Positions 26,100 to 34,448 of a DNA stretch of 64,000 bases are shown piece by piece. Made by a program: the position numbers and the translations under genes. Within the stretch, counting starts at the first letter, position 1; each line of letters begins with the position of its first letter. This DNA comes from Cetobacterium sp. ZOR0034 (GTDB lineage: Bacteria > Fusobacteriota > Fusobacteriia > Fusobacteriales > Fusobacteriaceae), in assembly GCF_000799075.1 (NCBI RefSeq), contig NZ_JTLI01000007.1, forward strand, positions 1-64,000, in the 5' to 3' direction. Below the pieces are notes generated by a model. The model was given only the letters and a program-made list of their open reading frames with translations, searched no databases and had not been told where the DNA came from.

Positions 26100-26831
26100 T
26101 TATTTACTTTGAATAGTTACTTCAATACGATTTTCATATGCTTTTTTTATTGCCTCTAAAATATCTCCGTGACTATCTCTTAAACTCATTGTAGCTCCCG
26201 CAGTTATATCAGCAACTTCTTTTTTCTGAGCATCAGTTAATTTAGCAAATTTTTCTTTATCTTTTTCATTTGCACTACGCTCTTTTAAAGGTCTTCCATT
26301 AACATCAGAATACATCTTTGCAAAATTATCTTCAAGTTCGTCAACTGTTTTTCCTTTAAACTTTTCTTGGAAATAATCCATCTGCTTATCCCATTCATTT
26401 CTAGGATTCATTCCATAGGTAGCTCCACGCTCTCTTTTAGTTTTCCAGCTATTAACTTCATTTGAAATATTTTCAACACTGTTTTCAGTTTTACCAACAA
26501 CTGTTTTTGTTTTATGATCAGTTAAATTATATCCCTCTGTTCCAGGCCACCCAGAAAAATGTGGCATACTTTCACCATCATAATTTGGAGAACTAACCTC
26601 TAAAGCATCAACAATCACATTTATAATTTTTCCATCAGCATCAAATATTACAGAAGCATCAATATAGTTAAAACTATAAACTTGATGTCCTTCACTATCT
26701 TTTCCTGGACCTACTCTGAAATTTTTTGAATGTCCTAATCCTTGATAAACTTTAGTTTCTGCTGCAAAAGATGTTATAGAACCACAAATTAAAATTGCTA
26801 CGAACGACAAAGGTATCCATTTTTTCATCAT
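26100..26831 (-). CDS. Secreted FMN-binding-like protein
   Basis: The 243-residue product has a signal peptide (KKWIPLSFVAILICGSITSFA) and a mature domain of about 215 residues. The segment ADITAGATMSLRDSHGDIL near the C terminus resembles the (S/T)GAT flavinylation motif that ApbE modifies with FMN. The start AAETKVYQGLGHS plus VDALEVSSPNYDG also recalls secreted FMN-binding proteins of anaerobes. The conserved serine or glycine before GAT is replaced (TAGAT), so attachment of FMN is uncertain. Two ATGs follow GGGAG; 26831 is used, while the frame is open 11 codons further up. It lies divergent from the metallophosphoesterase gene. Confidence 0.6.
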   Translation of the reverse strand: MMKKWIPLSFVAILICGSITSFAAETKVYQGLGHSKNFRVGPGKDSEGHQVYSFNYIDASVIFDADGKIINVIVDALEVSSPNYDGESMPHFSGWPGTEGYNLTDHKTKTVVGKTENSVENISNEVNSWKTKRERGATYGMNPRNEWDKQMDYFQEKFKGKTVDELEDNFAKMYSDVNGRPLKERSANEKDKEKFAKLTDAQKKEVADITAGATMSLRDSHGDILEAIKKAYENRIEVTIQSK

Positions 26832-26932
26832 TATAACCACTCCCTCAAAATATGATAGTTGCATATTACTACTGTATATACTCTATTTTTTAAAAAAAAA
26901 CAAGAATCATTTTTAAGTTTTTCTAAATTTTA

Positions 26933-26963
26933 TTGACTTCGAGTCAACTCTAAGTGATATAAT
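26933..26963 (+). promoter_or_regulatory. Promoter with a dyad over the -35 of the metallophosphoesterase gene
   Basis: TTGACT (26933-26938) forms a perfect inverted repeat with AGTCAA (26942-26947). TATAAT (26958-26963) follows after a long 19-bp spacer. A repressor or spacer-distorting activator might bind here. Confidence 0.5.
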
Positions 26964-27005
26964 ATTTTTATATTCTAAACATTTAAATTACAAAGTGGAG
27001 GCAAT

Positions 27006-28088
27006 ATGATTTTTATTTTACAAAGACTACTTCCGGTAGTTTTATTTATAATAACAGCAGCATTTTTCTTTTATAAAGTTTATGGCAGTTTATGGTTCTT
27101 TTTAATTATTCCTCTTATAAGTTTCTTACCGTTTATTCTTTTTTATTTTTTAAGAGAGAATAGAAATGAAATGTTTGAAGTTGTATTGGGTCATTATTTA
27201 TTTTATTTAAATTATATTCTTATTGGAGCTGTTTCTATAGTTTTAGTGTCATTTATAGCAAAACTTTTTTCTATAGATTTACTAGGATTGATTGCTCAGA
27301 GAAAAATATTTTTTAATATTTTTACAATTATTAGCTTTATAGGTCTTTATTATTTAGGAAATAAAAACTTTGAAAATATCTTAGTACAAAATTATGAGGT
27401 TCCTTTACAAAATAGATTTTTAAATAAAGATTTAAAATTCGCTTTTATTAGCGATATTCATCTGAATGCAAAATTTGATGGAAGTAAACTTAGAGAATCA
27501 TTCAAAAATATGGAGTCTGAAGGGGTTGAATTAGTTCTTATCGGTGGTGATTTTCTAGATAATACATATAAAACAGTCAACGACGATATCAAAAGTATAA
27601 TTGATGAAACATCTTTCAAACACGGCATATATCTAGCCTTAGGAAACCATGAGTATTATGGTGGAATCGATGAAAATATAGAATACATTAAAAATCTCGG
27701 AATTAAAATATTAAGAGATGAATCCACAGAAATTGAAGGTATCACTATTATTGGTAGAGATGATAGACACAACAGAAACAGAAAAAATCTAGACGAACTT
27801 TTAAAAAATATAAATCCTGAGAATACCATTATCGTTGTGGATCACAACCCTGAATCTTTAAGAGAATTGAATGGTGAAAAAATTGATCTTTATCTTTCAG
27901 GGCATACACACAGAGGGCAAATTTTCCCATTTAATCTTTTAGTGGATTATATGTATGAAAACTCTAGAGGTTACAAAAAAATTAATAACACTCATTCATA
28001 TGTTAGCTCAGGCTTAGGAACTTGGATGATTCCTTATAGAATAGGTAGCCAAAGTGAGATGTTTATTATGAATTTAAAAGCCAATTAA
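27006..28088 (+). CDS. Membrane-anchored calcineurin-like metallophosphoesterase
   Basis: This is a 360-residue protein with four N-terminal TM helices (about residues 1-115) and a C-terminal metallophosphoesterase domain (about 145-355). The metal-binding motifs are complete: SDIHLN, GGDFLDN, LGNHEYYGG, VDHNP and SGHTHRGQ. It resembles the YkuE-like branch with an added membrane part. The physiological substrate (lipid-linked phosphate or nucleotide) is unknown. A dyad lies over its -35 element. Confidence 0.85.
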   Translation: MIFILQRLLPVVLFIITAAFFFYKVYGSLWFFLIIPLISFLPFILFYFLRENRNEMFEVVLGHYLFYLNYILIGAVSIVLVSFIAKLFSIDLLGLIAQRKIFFNIFTIISFIGLYYLGNKNFENILVQNYEVPLQNRFLNKDLKFAFISDIHLNAKFDGSKLRESFKNMESEGVELVLIGGDFLDNTYKTVNDDIKSIIDETSFKHGIYLALGNHEYYGGIDENIEYIKNLGIKILRDESTEIEGITIIGRDDRHNRNRKNLDELLKNINPENTIIVVDHNPESLRELNGEKIDLYLSGHTHRGQIFPFNLLVDYMYENSRGYKKINNTHSYVSSGLGTWMIPYRIGSQSEMFIMNLKAN

Positions 28089-28103
28089 AAAATGCTAACT
28101 AAA

Positions 28104-28136
28104 AAACCAGCATAGTTAAAGAGACTGTGCTGGTTT
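28104..28136. terminator. Bidirectional terminator between metallophosphoesterase gene and asrC
   Basis: A 12-bp stem with one G-T pair (28104-28115 with 28125-28136) has A and T flanks, and lies between converging genes. Confidence 0.85.
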
Positions 28137-28156
28137 TCTATTTATTTTAATTTTAT

Positions 28157-29149
28157 CTACTTTCCAATATCGTTTTCAGCACCAGAATAGATAATTCCAT
28201 TCCAATGAACCATATTTCTTTCGATAGTAACATTTTCTAAATTTACACCCTCAAGAGCAAATTTTTTGAACTCATGGAATCCTGTTCTATCCACGATATA
28301 TCCGATATGCTCTTTTGGCAATGCTCTGTTGATATATGTATCAACATATTTATATGTATTCTTGATTATTTTTATGATGCTCTCTTCGTCAGCCCACAGT
28401 AACCAATCTTCAGCAAGTCTTGGATTTTTCTTTCCAGTTCTTCCCATGATAGCTAATCTATAGTATTTCTTCTCATCTCTAACCCAAGCTGATGTAGGGC
28501 AGTTTAAAACACACTCTCCACACCCAATACACTTACTATGCTCTCTCACAACAGTATAATTCTCTGCACTTAAAGCACCTGTAGATAATCCTTTACACTT
28601 CTTAACACAAGCACCACAAGATACACATCTCTCTTTCTCATAAAGAGGCATAGCCATACCTACGATACCAAAGTCATGCATTCTAGCTTTGATACAGTCG
28701 TTAGGACAACCAGTTAAAGCTATTTTAAAATGGAAATCATGAGGGAAAACCTCTTTCTCTATCTTTCTAGCAAACTCTGTTGTGTTATATTGAGCTTTAG
28801 GACAAACACCATTTCCTATACAAGCTGTTATATTTCTAGTTCCAGCAGCTGGATATCCATTTCCCTCTCCATTTGGTTGGTTGATTTCAAATCCATCTAT
28901 TAAAACTTGTATCTCTTTATTTACTTCATCGATCATAGTTATATCGATACCTTTTATCTCAAACCCTTGACGAGTTGTTATATGAACTTTTCCATTTCCA
29001 TATTTCGAAGCGATTTCAGAAACTTTAAGTAGTAACTCAGCTGTTATTTCTCCACCTGGAACTCTAACTCTTAAAGCGGTCTTCTTTCTCTCTTTCGTAA
29101 TTCTAAATGCATTTTTCGTAAAACTTTTTCTACTTAATTCTAAAGCCAT
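28157..29149 (-). CDS. asrC: Anaerobic sulfite reductase subunit C
   Basis: This is the catalytic siroheme subunit of the NADH-dependent AsrABC enzyme, which reduces sulfite to sulfide in the cytoplasm during anaerobic growth. The siroheme/4Fe-4S cysteines lie in ACIGNGVCPKAQYNT and ALTGCPNDCIKA. An inserted two-cluster ferredoxin segment has CVSCGACVKKC and CIGCGECVLNC (about residues 165-215). The length of 330 aa fits AsrC. It is the last gene of the asrABC operon. Confidence 0.95.
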   Translation of the reverse strand: MALELSRKSFTKNAFRITKERKKTALRVRVPGGEITAELLLKVSEIASKYGNGKVHITTRQGFEIKGIDITMIDEVNKEIQVLIDGFEINQPNGEGNGYPAAGTRNITACIGNGVCPKAQYNTTEFARKIEKEVFPHDFHFKIALTGCPNDCIKARMHDFGIVGMAMPLYEKERCVSCGACVKKCKGLSTGALSAENYTVVREHSKCIGCGECVLNCPTSAWVRDEKKYYRLAIMGRTGKKNPRLAEDWLLWADEESIIKIIKNTYKYVDTYINRALPKEHIGYIVDRTGFHEFKKFALEGVNLENVTIERNMVHWNGIIYSGAENDIGK

Positions 29150-29157
29150 GTCTCCTC

Positions 29158-29952
29158 CTAATCTAAAAGCTTCTTAGCTTTTACATAATTAAATATAGGT
29201 CCTTCTAAACAAACATATGTTTCATCAATTTTACAATGTCCACATTTACCAACAGCACAAGACATATTTCTTTCGAATGAAACCCAAATTTTCTCTTCAG
29301 GAATTCCTAGCTTTAAAAACTCTAAAGCAGAGTATTTCATCATCATTGGTGGTCCAACTATAACAACTTCTAAGTTATCGAACCCTTCGTTCAATCTAAG
29401 GTGAGGTATATATTCAGTAACTAAACCAACACACTCTCCATCAATTCCACAACCTTTATCTACAGTTAAAATCATAGGAGCTTTCTTTCTCCATGTATCT
29501 ATCTCTTTCTTAAATAGGATAGAATCTTGATCTTTAAATCCAAAAATTAGCTCGATATCAGTTTTTTTATCATCTATCAGTTGTTTTATTAATGGTCTAA
29601 CCGGTGCTGTTCCACTTCCTCCTGCAACAACTATAACTCTTTTACCTTTATAAGTATCCATAGGGAATGAGTTTCCATATGCTCCTCTTAAAAATATAGA
29701 ATCTCCTGGTTTTAAGTTGAATACTGCGTCTGTAACCTTTCCAACTTTTCTTATTAAAAACTCAATCCATCCCTCTTCATGATTACAATCAGCAACCGAT
29801 ATAGGAGCCTCTCCAACCATAGGAATAGATAACTGTATAAATTGTCCAGCTAATGGCTTTATAGTTGTTTTAACTTTAAATAGCCACTCTATTGAACTCT
29901 CTTGAACTATTGATAATATCTCTCCTCTTTCAGGCATATATATATTATTCAT
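29158..29952 (-). CDS. asrB: Anaerobic sulfite reductase subunit B
   Basis: This flavoprotein of the ferredoxin-NADP reductase type passes electrons from NADH to AsrA and AsrC. It shows the FAD-binding region (PLAGQFIQLSIP), the NAD-binding GGSGTAPVRPLI and a C-terminal 2Fe-2S cluster motif MSCAVGKCGHCKI plus YVC. The frame extends to a GTG three codons upstream, but AGGTGA lies 5 nt before ATG 29952, giving 264 aa. Its start overlaps the end of asrA by 8 nt. Confidence 0.94.
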   Translation of the reverse strand: MNNIYMPERGEILSIVQESSIEWLFKVKTTIKPLAGQFIQLSIPMVGEAPISVADCNHEEGWIEFLIRKVGKVTDAVFNLKPGDSIFLRGAYGNSFPMDTYKGKRVIVVAGGSGTAPVRPLIKQLIDDKKTDIELIFGFKDQDSILFKKEIDTWRKKAPMILTVDKGCGIDGECVGLVTEYIPHLRLNEGFDNLEVVIVGPPMMMKYSALEFLKLGIPEEKIWVSFERNMSCAVGKCGHCKIDETYVCLEGPIFNYVKAKKLLD

Positions 29953-30952
29953 CTTTATCACCTAACTTTTTACTTAGTTTATTTATACAGTTGATGTATG
30001 AGATATATTCTGGGCAAGCATCATCACATCTTCCACACCCTATACACATATGAGTTCCAAATCTCTTTTTGTAATCAGAAATTTTATGCATAACTTTAAA
30101 TCTCATTCTATCTCCAGATTTTTGTCTGAACTCATGTCCTCCAGCCATAGTTGTAAATCCATCTACATGGCAAGAAGCCCAAACTCTTCTTCTCTCTCCA
30201 GTTTTAGAGTTATCTCTATTGAAGATATCTTGACTTGTGAAGCAAGTACAAGTTGGACATACAAAGTTACATCTTCCACACTTTATACATCTGTCGTAAT
30301 CTCTCCACATCTCACCATTTATTATATCCTCTAAAACGATATTTTCAGGAACTGTAACTTTCTCAACGTTTTCTGTTACAAACTCCATTTCGAACTCCTC
30401 GTTTTTCCCTGCATCAAAGAAGTTTAATAGCTCTTCATCTTTAACATCTGTGTAAACCTCTCCATCTTTGAATGTTAATCCTAAGTTGTAGTTATCTGTT
30501 TTATTTGTTCCCATTGAAGCACAGAAACAGCTCTCCCAACCTTTTCCTGGGCAGCCCATTACAGCAAATTTTACCATTTTTTTAGCGTCAGCATAGTATT
30601 CGTCGCTAAATTTATTATTTAAGTAGATATTATCTACTTTTTCAATTGCATGTAAATCGCAGCTTCTTAATATTACTAGAGCTTTTTTTGTTCTTCCCTC
30701 TGGCTTTTTAAATTCATTTTCATTAAAGTAAAATATTGTTTGTCTTATAGGTAGTAGAATCTCTTTAGCTGAATAATAACTCTTATCTTTTAAATTAATC
30801 TCTTCTAATGTAGTTATCTTTTCATATTTAACTAAATCAGTGTCTGAGAACGTTCCCTTAAAAGGAAGTGTAACTGGAGCATAGATATCATACTCTTTAG
30901 ATAGGTTTAATAACACACTATTAAACTCATCATTTGTTAATAATTTTTTCAT
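29945..30952 (-). CDS. asrA: Anaerobic sulfite reductase subunit A
   Basis: This 335-residue iron-sulfur electron-transfer subunit is the first gene of the operon. Two ferredoxin-type motifs, CIKCGRCNFVCPTC (about 230-243) and CIGCGRCDDACP (about 308-319), carry 4Fe-4S clusters. The upstream part includes RSCDLHAI and ESCFCASMGT, as in coenzyme F420 hydrogenase/AsrA-type proteins. The operon is preceded by a perfect CRP-type operator. Confidence 0.95.
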   Translation of the reverse strand: MKKLLTNDEFNSVLLNLSKEYDIYAPVTLPFKGTFSDTDLVKYEKITTLEEINLKDKSYYSAKEILLPIRQTIFYFNENEFKKPEGRTKKALVILRSCDLHAIEKVDNIYLNNKFSDEYYADAKKMVKFAVMGCPGKGWESCFCASMGTNKTDNYNLGLTFKDGEVYTDVKDEELLNFFDAGKNEEFEMEFVTENVEKVTVPENIVLEDIINGEMWRDYDRCIKCGRCNFVCPTCTCFTSQDIFNRDNSKTGERRRVWASCHVDGFTTMAGGHEFRQKSGDRMRFKVMHKISDYKKRFGTHMCIGCGRCDDACPEYISYINCINKLSKKLGDKDE

Positions 30953-30988
30953 TCTTTCACCTCTTAATTTTGAGTATTTTTATACATC

Positions 30989-31034
30989 ATTCTATTACTT
31001 TATATAGAAAAAAATGTGTGACTCTAGTCACACA
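30989..31034 (-). promoter_or_regulatory. CRP-type operator/terminator dyad upstream of asrA
   Basis: A 9+9 inverted repeat, TGTGTGACT and AGTCACACA (31015-31034), contains TGTGA-N6-TCACA (31017-31032). On the minus strand it is followed by eight T, so it can also terminate the gene upstream. TAGAAT (30994-30989, minus) is a plausible -10, which would put the operator near -42. It matches the site before the formate/nitrite channel gene. Confidence 0.65.
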
Positions 31035-31094
31035 TCTCTATATTGACAAAAAATAAATTTTTTTAAGATCAATTACTAATCTTTTGTAATCTTA

Positions 31095-31574
31095 TTATTT
31101 CTCTCCTCTGAAAAGTTCAGTGATTCCCTTTATAAATACTCTTACATATTTATCTCCAGCTTCTCTGTAATTCTTGTGATCTGGTCTTCTGAAAATAGCA
31201 CTTAATTCTGATTCAGACATCTTTAGTCCACCTGTTTGGAATGCATCAATCATATCTTCACTTCTAAAAGCTAAAGCTATTTTTAACTTTCTTAAAATAT
31301 GGTTGTTGATATTTTTGTTGTTAGGAACAACCTCTTCAACTTTTGCAGCTCCTGGTTTTTGTGGTCCTCTTTTGTAAGTTATAAGTCCACTTAAGAATAC
31401 ATCTAAAGTTTGGTTGTTACAAGTTTTGAAGTTATCATCTTCTGGCTTACTTAAAAGAGCAGTTAACTCCTCTAAAGAAAGTTTCATTCCTCCTAATTTG
31501 AAAACTTCTAGCATAGCTTTATCGTTTATTCTTAAAGCGTATCTAACTCTTCTTAGAACGTCATTATTTGTCAT
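31095..31574 (-). CDS. DUF1456 (YehS-like) protein
   Basis: This 159-residue soluble protein consists of two related repeats. The first begins NNDVLRRVRYALRINDKAML (about residues 2-21) and the second NNHILRKLKIALAFRSEDMI (about 92-111). Each is followed by a GG-(L/M)-K-(L/M)-S segment and an FxRP- or LSKPED-like motif. This is the DUF1456/YehS architecture, whose biochemical role is unknown. It lies between the Crp-type regulator and asrABC, ends in the operator/terminator dyad, and has its own AGGAGG. Confidence 0.85.
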   Translation of the reverse strand: MTNNDVLRRVRYALRINDKAMLEVFKLGGMKLSLEELTALLSKPEDDNFKTCNNQTLDVFLSGLITYKRGPQKPGAAKVEEVVPNNKNINNHILRKLKIALAFRSEDMIDAFQTGGLKMSESELSAIFRRPDHKNYREAGDKYVRVFIKGITELFRGEK

Positions 31575-31642
31575 TTATTCCTCCTGATATTTTAAATTTA
31601 CTCATAATTATAGCACAAATTTAAAAGTATTCCTATATAAAT

Positions 31643-32308
31643 CTACTGTCTATAAAAATCTTTAATTTTAGATTTTAAAATAAAGATTGCATTATTTTCA
31701 ACTTTAACTAAACCTAACTCTTTTAATTTTTTAATTCCTCTTGAAACGGTCTCTCTATTCGTTCCAAGCATATCTGCTAAATAGGTATTATTTACTTTTA
31801 CCGTAAATCCGTGAAATTCCTTTACTTCATACCCAAAATCTTTTGAAAGTTTCCACAATTTCGCTGCAATTTTTTTATCCATAGATATTGTCGTTGTATT
31901 TTTTAACTGCCTATATAGACGTTTTGTTTTTTTTGAAAGAGATTTGATTATCAATATAGCTAAATCTGGATACTTTATAATTAATCTTTTAAGTTCTTTA
32001 ACTGGAATTATAAGCGTTTTAACATCTGTAAAAGCGTCACAGCTAATACTTGTTTTTTCACTCTCTTCATAAATTATTGTATCATTTAAAAATGATCCCT
32101 CTCCTAAAAGATATATTATTTTTCTTTTTCCATCTGAATTATCTTTATAAACTGTAACATTTCCACTAATCACAAAATATACCTCTTCACAAAATGAGTG
32201 TTCTAAAAAAAGAGTTTCCCCTCCTTTAAATTCTTGGCAGTGAGAAACTCTTAGTAAATCATTTAAACACTCTTTTGATAAAGAATTGCTTAAATATTCT
32301 GTATTCAT
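31643..32308 (-). CDS. Crp/Fnr-family regulator with CRP-like recognition helix
   Basis: The 221-residue product has a cyclic-nucleotide-binding-type beta barrel (about 20-110), a dimerisation helix (about 112-140) and a winged HTH (about 145-215). The recognition helix reads GTNRETVSRGIKKL. Its R-E-x-x-x-R pattern is the one by which E. coli CRP reads TGTGA. No N-terminal cysteine cluster typical of FNR is present (cysteines 14, 24 and 40 are scattered), so oxygen sensing through an iron-sulfur cluster is unlikely. It starts 1 nt after the deoC stop, without a strong ribosome binding site, so it probably depends on coupling. Perfect TGTGA-N6-TCACA sites lie before asrA and the formate/nitrite channel gene. 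Confidence 0.88.
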   Translation of the reverse strand: MNTEYLSNSLSKECLNDLLRVSHCQEFKGGETLFLEHSFCEEVYFVISGNVTVYKDNSDGKRKIIYLLGEGSFLNDTIIYEESEKTSISCDAFTDVKTLIIPVKELKRLIIKYPDLAILIIKSLSKKTKRLYRQLKNTTTISMDKKIAAKLWKLSKDFGYEVKEFHGFTVKVNNTYLADMLGTNRETVSRGIKKLKELGLVKVENNAIFILKSKIKDFYRQ

Positions 32309-32309
32309 A

Positions 32310-32975
32310 TTAGTATTTATTTGGATCCGCAGTTCCTGTAGTCACTAACTCAACTCCAGAACTTGTTCCTAATCTTGTTACACCTAAAGATATATATTTT
32401 TCTGCAGTAGCTAAATCTCTAACTCCTCCTGCAGCTTTTAATTGAGCTGCATCTCCAACAATCTCTTTCATCAGTGCGATATCTTCAAAAGTAGCTCCAC
32501 CTGTTCCAAATCCTGTAGATGTTTTTACAAAGTCAGCTGCAGCATCTAAACAAAGTTTTGTAGCAACTTTTTTTTCATCATCTGTTAAGTAACAGTTTTC
32601 AATTATAACTTTTAAAACATTTGTACCTATAGCTTTTTTTATAGCTGCTATCTCATTTTTTACATACTCAGTTTCTCCAGCTTTTAACATTCCAATATTG
32701 ATTACCATATCAATTTCAGAAGCTCCATCCTCTATAGCAGTTTTTGCTTCGAAAACTTTTGAAGCTGTTGACATAGCACCTAATGGAAACCCTATCACTG
32801 CACAAACCTTTACTTCTGAACCTTTTAATTGCTCAGCTGCTAATTTTACATAAGATCCATTTACACAAACTGAGAAGAAATTGTGCTCTTTTGCTTCCTT
32901 ACATAATTTTAAAATATCCTTTGGTTCTGTTGTAGCTTTTAATACTGTATGATCAATATATCTGCTTAAATTCAT
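32310..32975 (-). CDS. deoC: Deoxyribose-phosphate aldolase
   Basis: This class I aldolase splits 2-deoxyribose 5-phosphate into glyceraldehyde 3-phosphate and acetaldehyde, in deoxynucleoside breakdown. Seen are the N-terminal YIDHTVLKATT, the Schiff-base lysine in LKVIIENCYL or FVKTSTGFGTGGA (the latter, about residue 154, holds the catalytic lysine), and KAAGGVRDL. Length 221 aa is normal. It lies between the nucleoside phosphorylase and the Crp-type regulator in one operon. Confidence 0.96.
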   Translation of the reverse strand: MNLSRYIDHTVLKATTEPKDILKLCKEAKEHNFFSVCVNGSYVKLAAEQLKGSEVKVCAVIGFPLGAMSTASKVFEAKTAIEDGASEIDMVINIGMLKAGETEYVKNEIAAIKKAIGTNVLKVIIENCYLTDDEKKVATKLCLDAAADFVKTSTGFGTGGATFEDIALMKEIVGDAAQLKAAGGVRDLATAEKYISLGVTRLGTSSGVELVTTGTADPNKY

Positions 32976-33018
32976 TCTTTCTCTTTCCTCCTAAATTTTT
33001 ATAAATTTAATTACTTTA

Positions 33019-34332
33019 TTATAACCCAATATTAGATAAAATTTCTAGAATAACTTTATTTTTTTCCACTTTTTCATCTACTATCGTATATGCACCCTCT
33101 AAAAACTTTATCGATGACTCTAAATTTTTGTCATTGTGTTGAACTATAGCTAATGTCTCTCCAGCTTCGATATAATCTCCAACTTTTTTTGTAAGTAAAA
33201 CACCAACCGAATGATCTATTACATCCTCTTTTGTGGCTCTTCCTGCTCCTAAAACCATAGCAGCCTTTCCTATCTCTTCTGCTTCTATCTTAGCTATCCA
33301 ACCTGATTTTTTAGATTTAAATTCAAACTCAGATTTAAATGTTGGAAGAAGTGTGTAGTCGTCAACTAATTTTGGATTTCCTCCTGCTGCCTCTATGAAG
33401 TCCTTTAAATGTTGAATTGCTGATCCATTGCTAATAACCTCTGCAACCCATTCTTTTCCCTCTTCTAAAGTTTTTACATCACCTTTTATTTGAAGAGCTG
33501 TTGCCACAATAGTTTCAACAAGCTCTGTAAAATCTGCTGGCCCTCTTCCTCTTAAAGTCTCTATAGCTTCAATAATCTCATTACTATTTCCAACTGCATA
33601 TCCTAAAGGTTGATCCATATCTGTTAGTAAAGTCACTACTTTTCTATCAAATGAATCTCCTATATCTATCATCGTTCTTGCTAACTCTTTAGCTGTATCA
33701 ATATTTTTCATAAAGGCTCCAGACCCAACTTTAACATCTAGTATTATTCCATCAGCATAAACCGCTAACTTTTTACTCATTATTGAACTTGCTATTAAAG
33801 GTATACTTGAAACTGTTGCTGTAACATCTCTCAATGAATATAATTTTTTATCTAAAGGTACAATTGTATCCGAATACCCCATTATTCCTGTTCCAACTGT
33901 ATTTACCATTTTCACTAACTCTTCTCTTGTTTCTGGGAAAACAAATCCTGGAATCGCTTCAAACTTATCTATCGTTCCACCAGTATGTCCTAACCCTCTA
34001 CCTGATAACTTTGCAGTTCCTATTCCAAAAGCTGCAAAAAGACCGGCTAGAGCTATTGTAGTCTTATCTCCAACCCCACCTGTAGAGTGTTTATCTATTA
34101 AAAATTTTTCTATTCCATCAAATTTAATAACTTCACCGCTATTCATCATAAGTTCTGTAAATACTTTCAATTCAGGTTTAGTCATTCCATTAAAATAAAC
34201 AGCCATCAAAAATGATGACATTTGATAATCTGGAATTTTATTTTGCAAGTATTCTCCCAATAAAAAACTCATTTCTTCTGCTGTAAGCTCAATGTTATCT
34301 CTCTTTTTTTGAATAATATCTACCGCTCTCAT
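33019..34332 (-). CDS. pdp: Pyrimidine-nucleoside (thymidine) phosphorylase
   Basis: This 437-residue cytoplasmic enzyme cleaves thymidine, deoxyuridine or uridine with phosphate, feeding deoxyribose 1-phosphate towards deoxyribose-phosphate aldolase. The family signature SGRGLGHTGGTIDKFEAIPG (about residues 109-128) is intact, as is KHSTGGVGDKT (phosphate loop). The name deoA would be used if it is thymidine-specific; length and signature fit the broader Pdp type of Gram-positives and fusobacteria. It is the first gene of the pdp-deoC-crp operon. No phosphopentomutase gene is in view. Confidence 0.94.
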   Translation of the reverse strand: MRAVDIIQKKRDNIELTAEEMSFLLGEYLQNKIPDYQMSSFLMAVYFNGMTKPELKVFTELMMNSGEVIKFDGIEKFLIDKHSTGGVGDKTTIALAGLFAAFGIGTAKLSGRGLGHTGGTIDKFEAIPGFVFPETREELVKMVNTVGTGIMGYSDTIVPLDKKLYSLRDVTATVSSIPLIASSIMSKKLAVYADGIILDVKVGSGAFMKNIDTAKELARTMIDIGDSFDRKVVTLLTDMDQPLGYAVGNSNEIIEAIETLRGRGPADFTELVETIVATALQIKGDVKTLEEGKEWVAEVISNGSAIQHLKDFIEAAGGNPKLVDDYTLLPTFKSEFEFKSKKSGWIAKIEAEEIGKAAMVLGAGRATKEDVIDHSVGVLLTKKVGDYIEAGETLAIVQHNDKNLESSIKFLEGAYTIVDEKVEKNKVILEILSNIGL

Positions 34333-34448
34333 CTACTCCACCTCGTTTTATTTTAATATTTTATATATTTTTCTAGTATTTTTTCTATTTTTATGATATA
34401 TAAATTCTTAGACAATAGATAGGACATATGGCCCAATAAGGAGAATTT

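Noticed and set aside
34422-34433. GGACATATGGCC as operator of the second Crp-like regulator
   Set aside because: Short and imperfect, just before the ribosome binding site, with no second copy; kept only as a remark.
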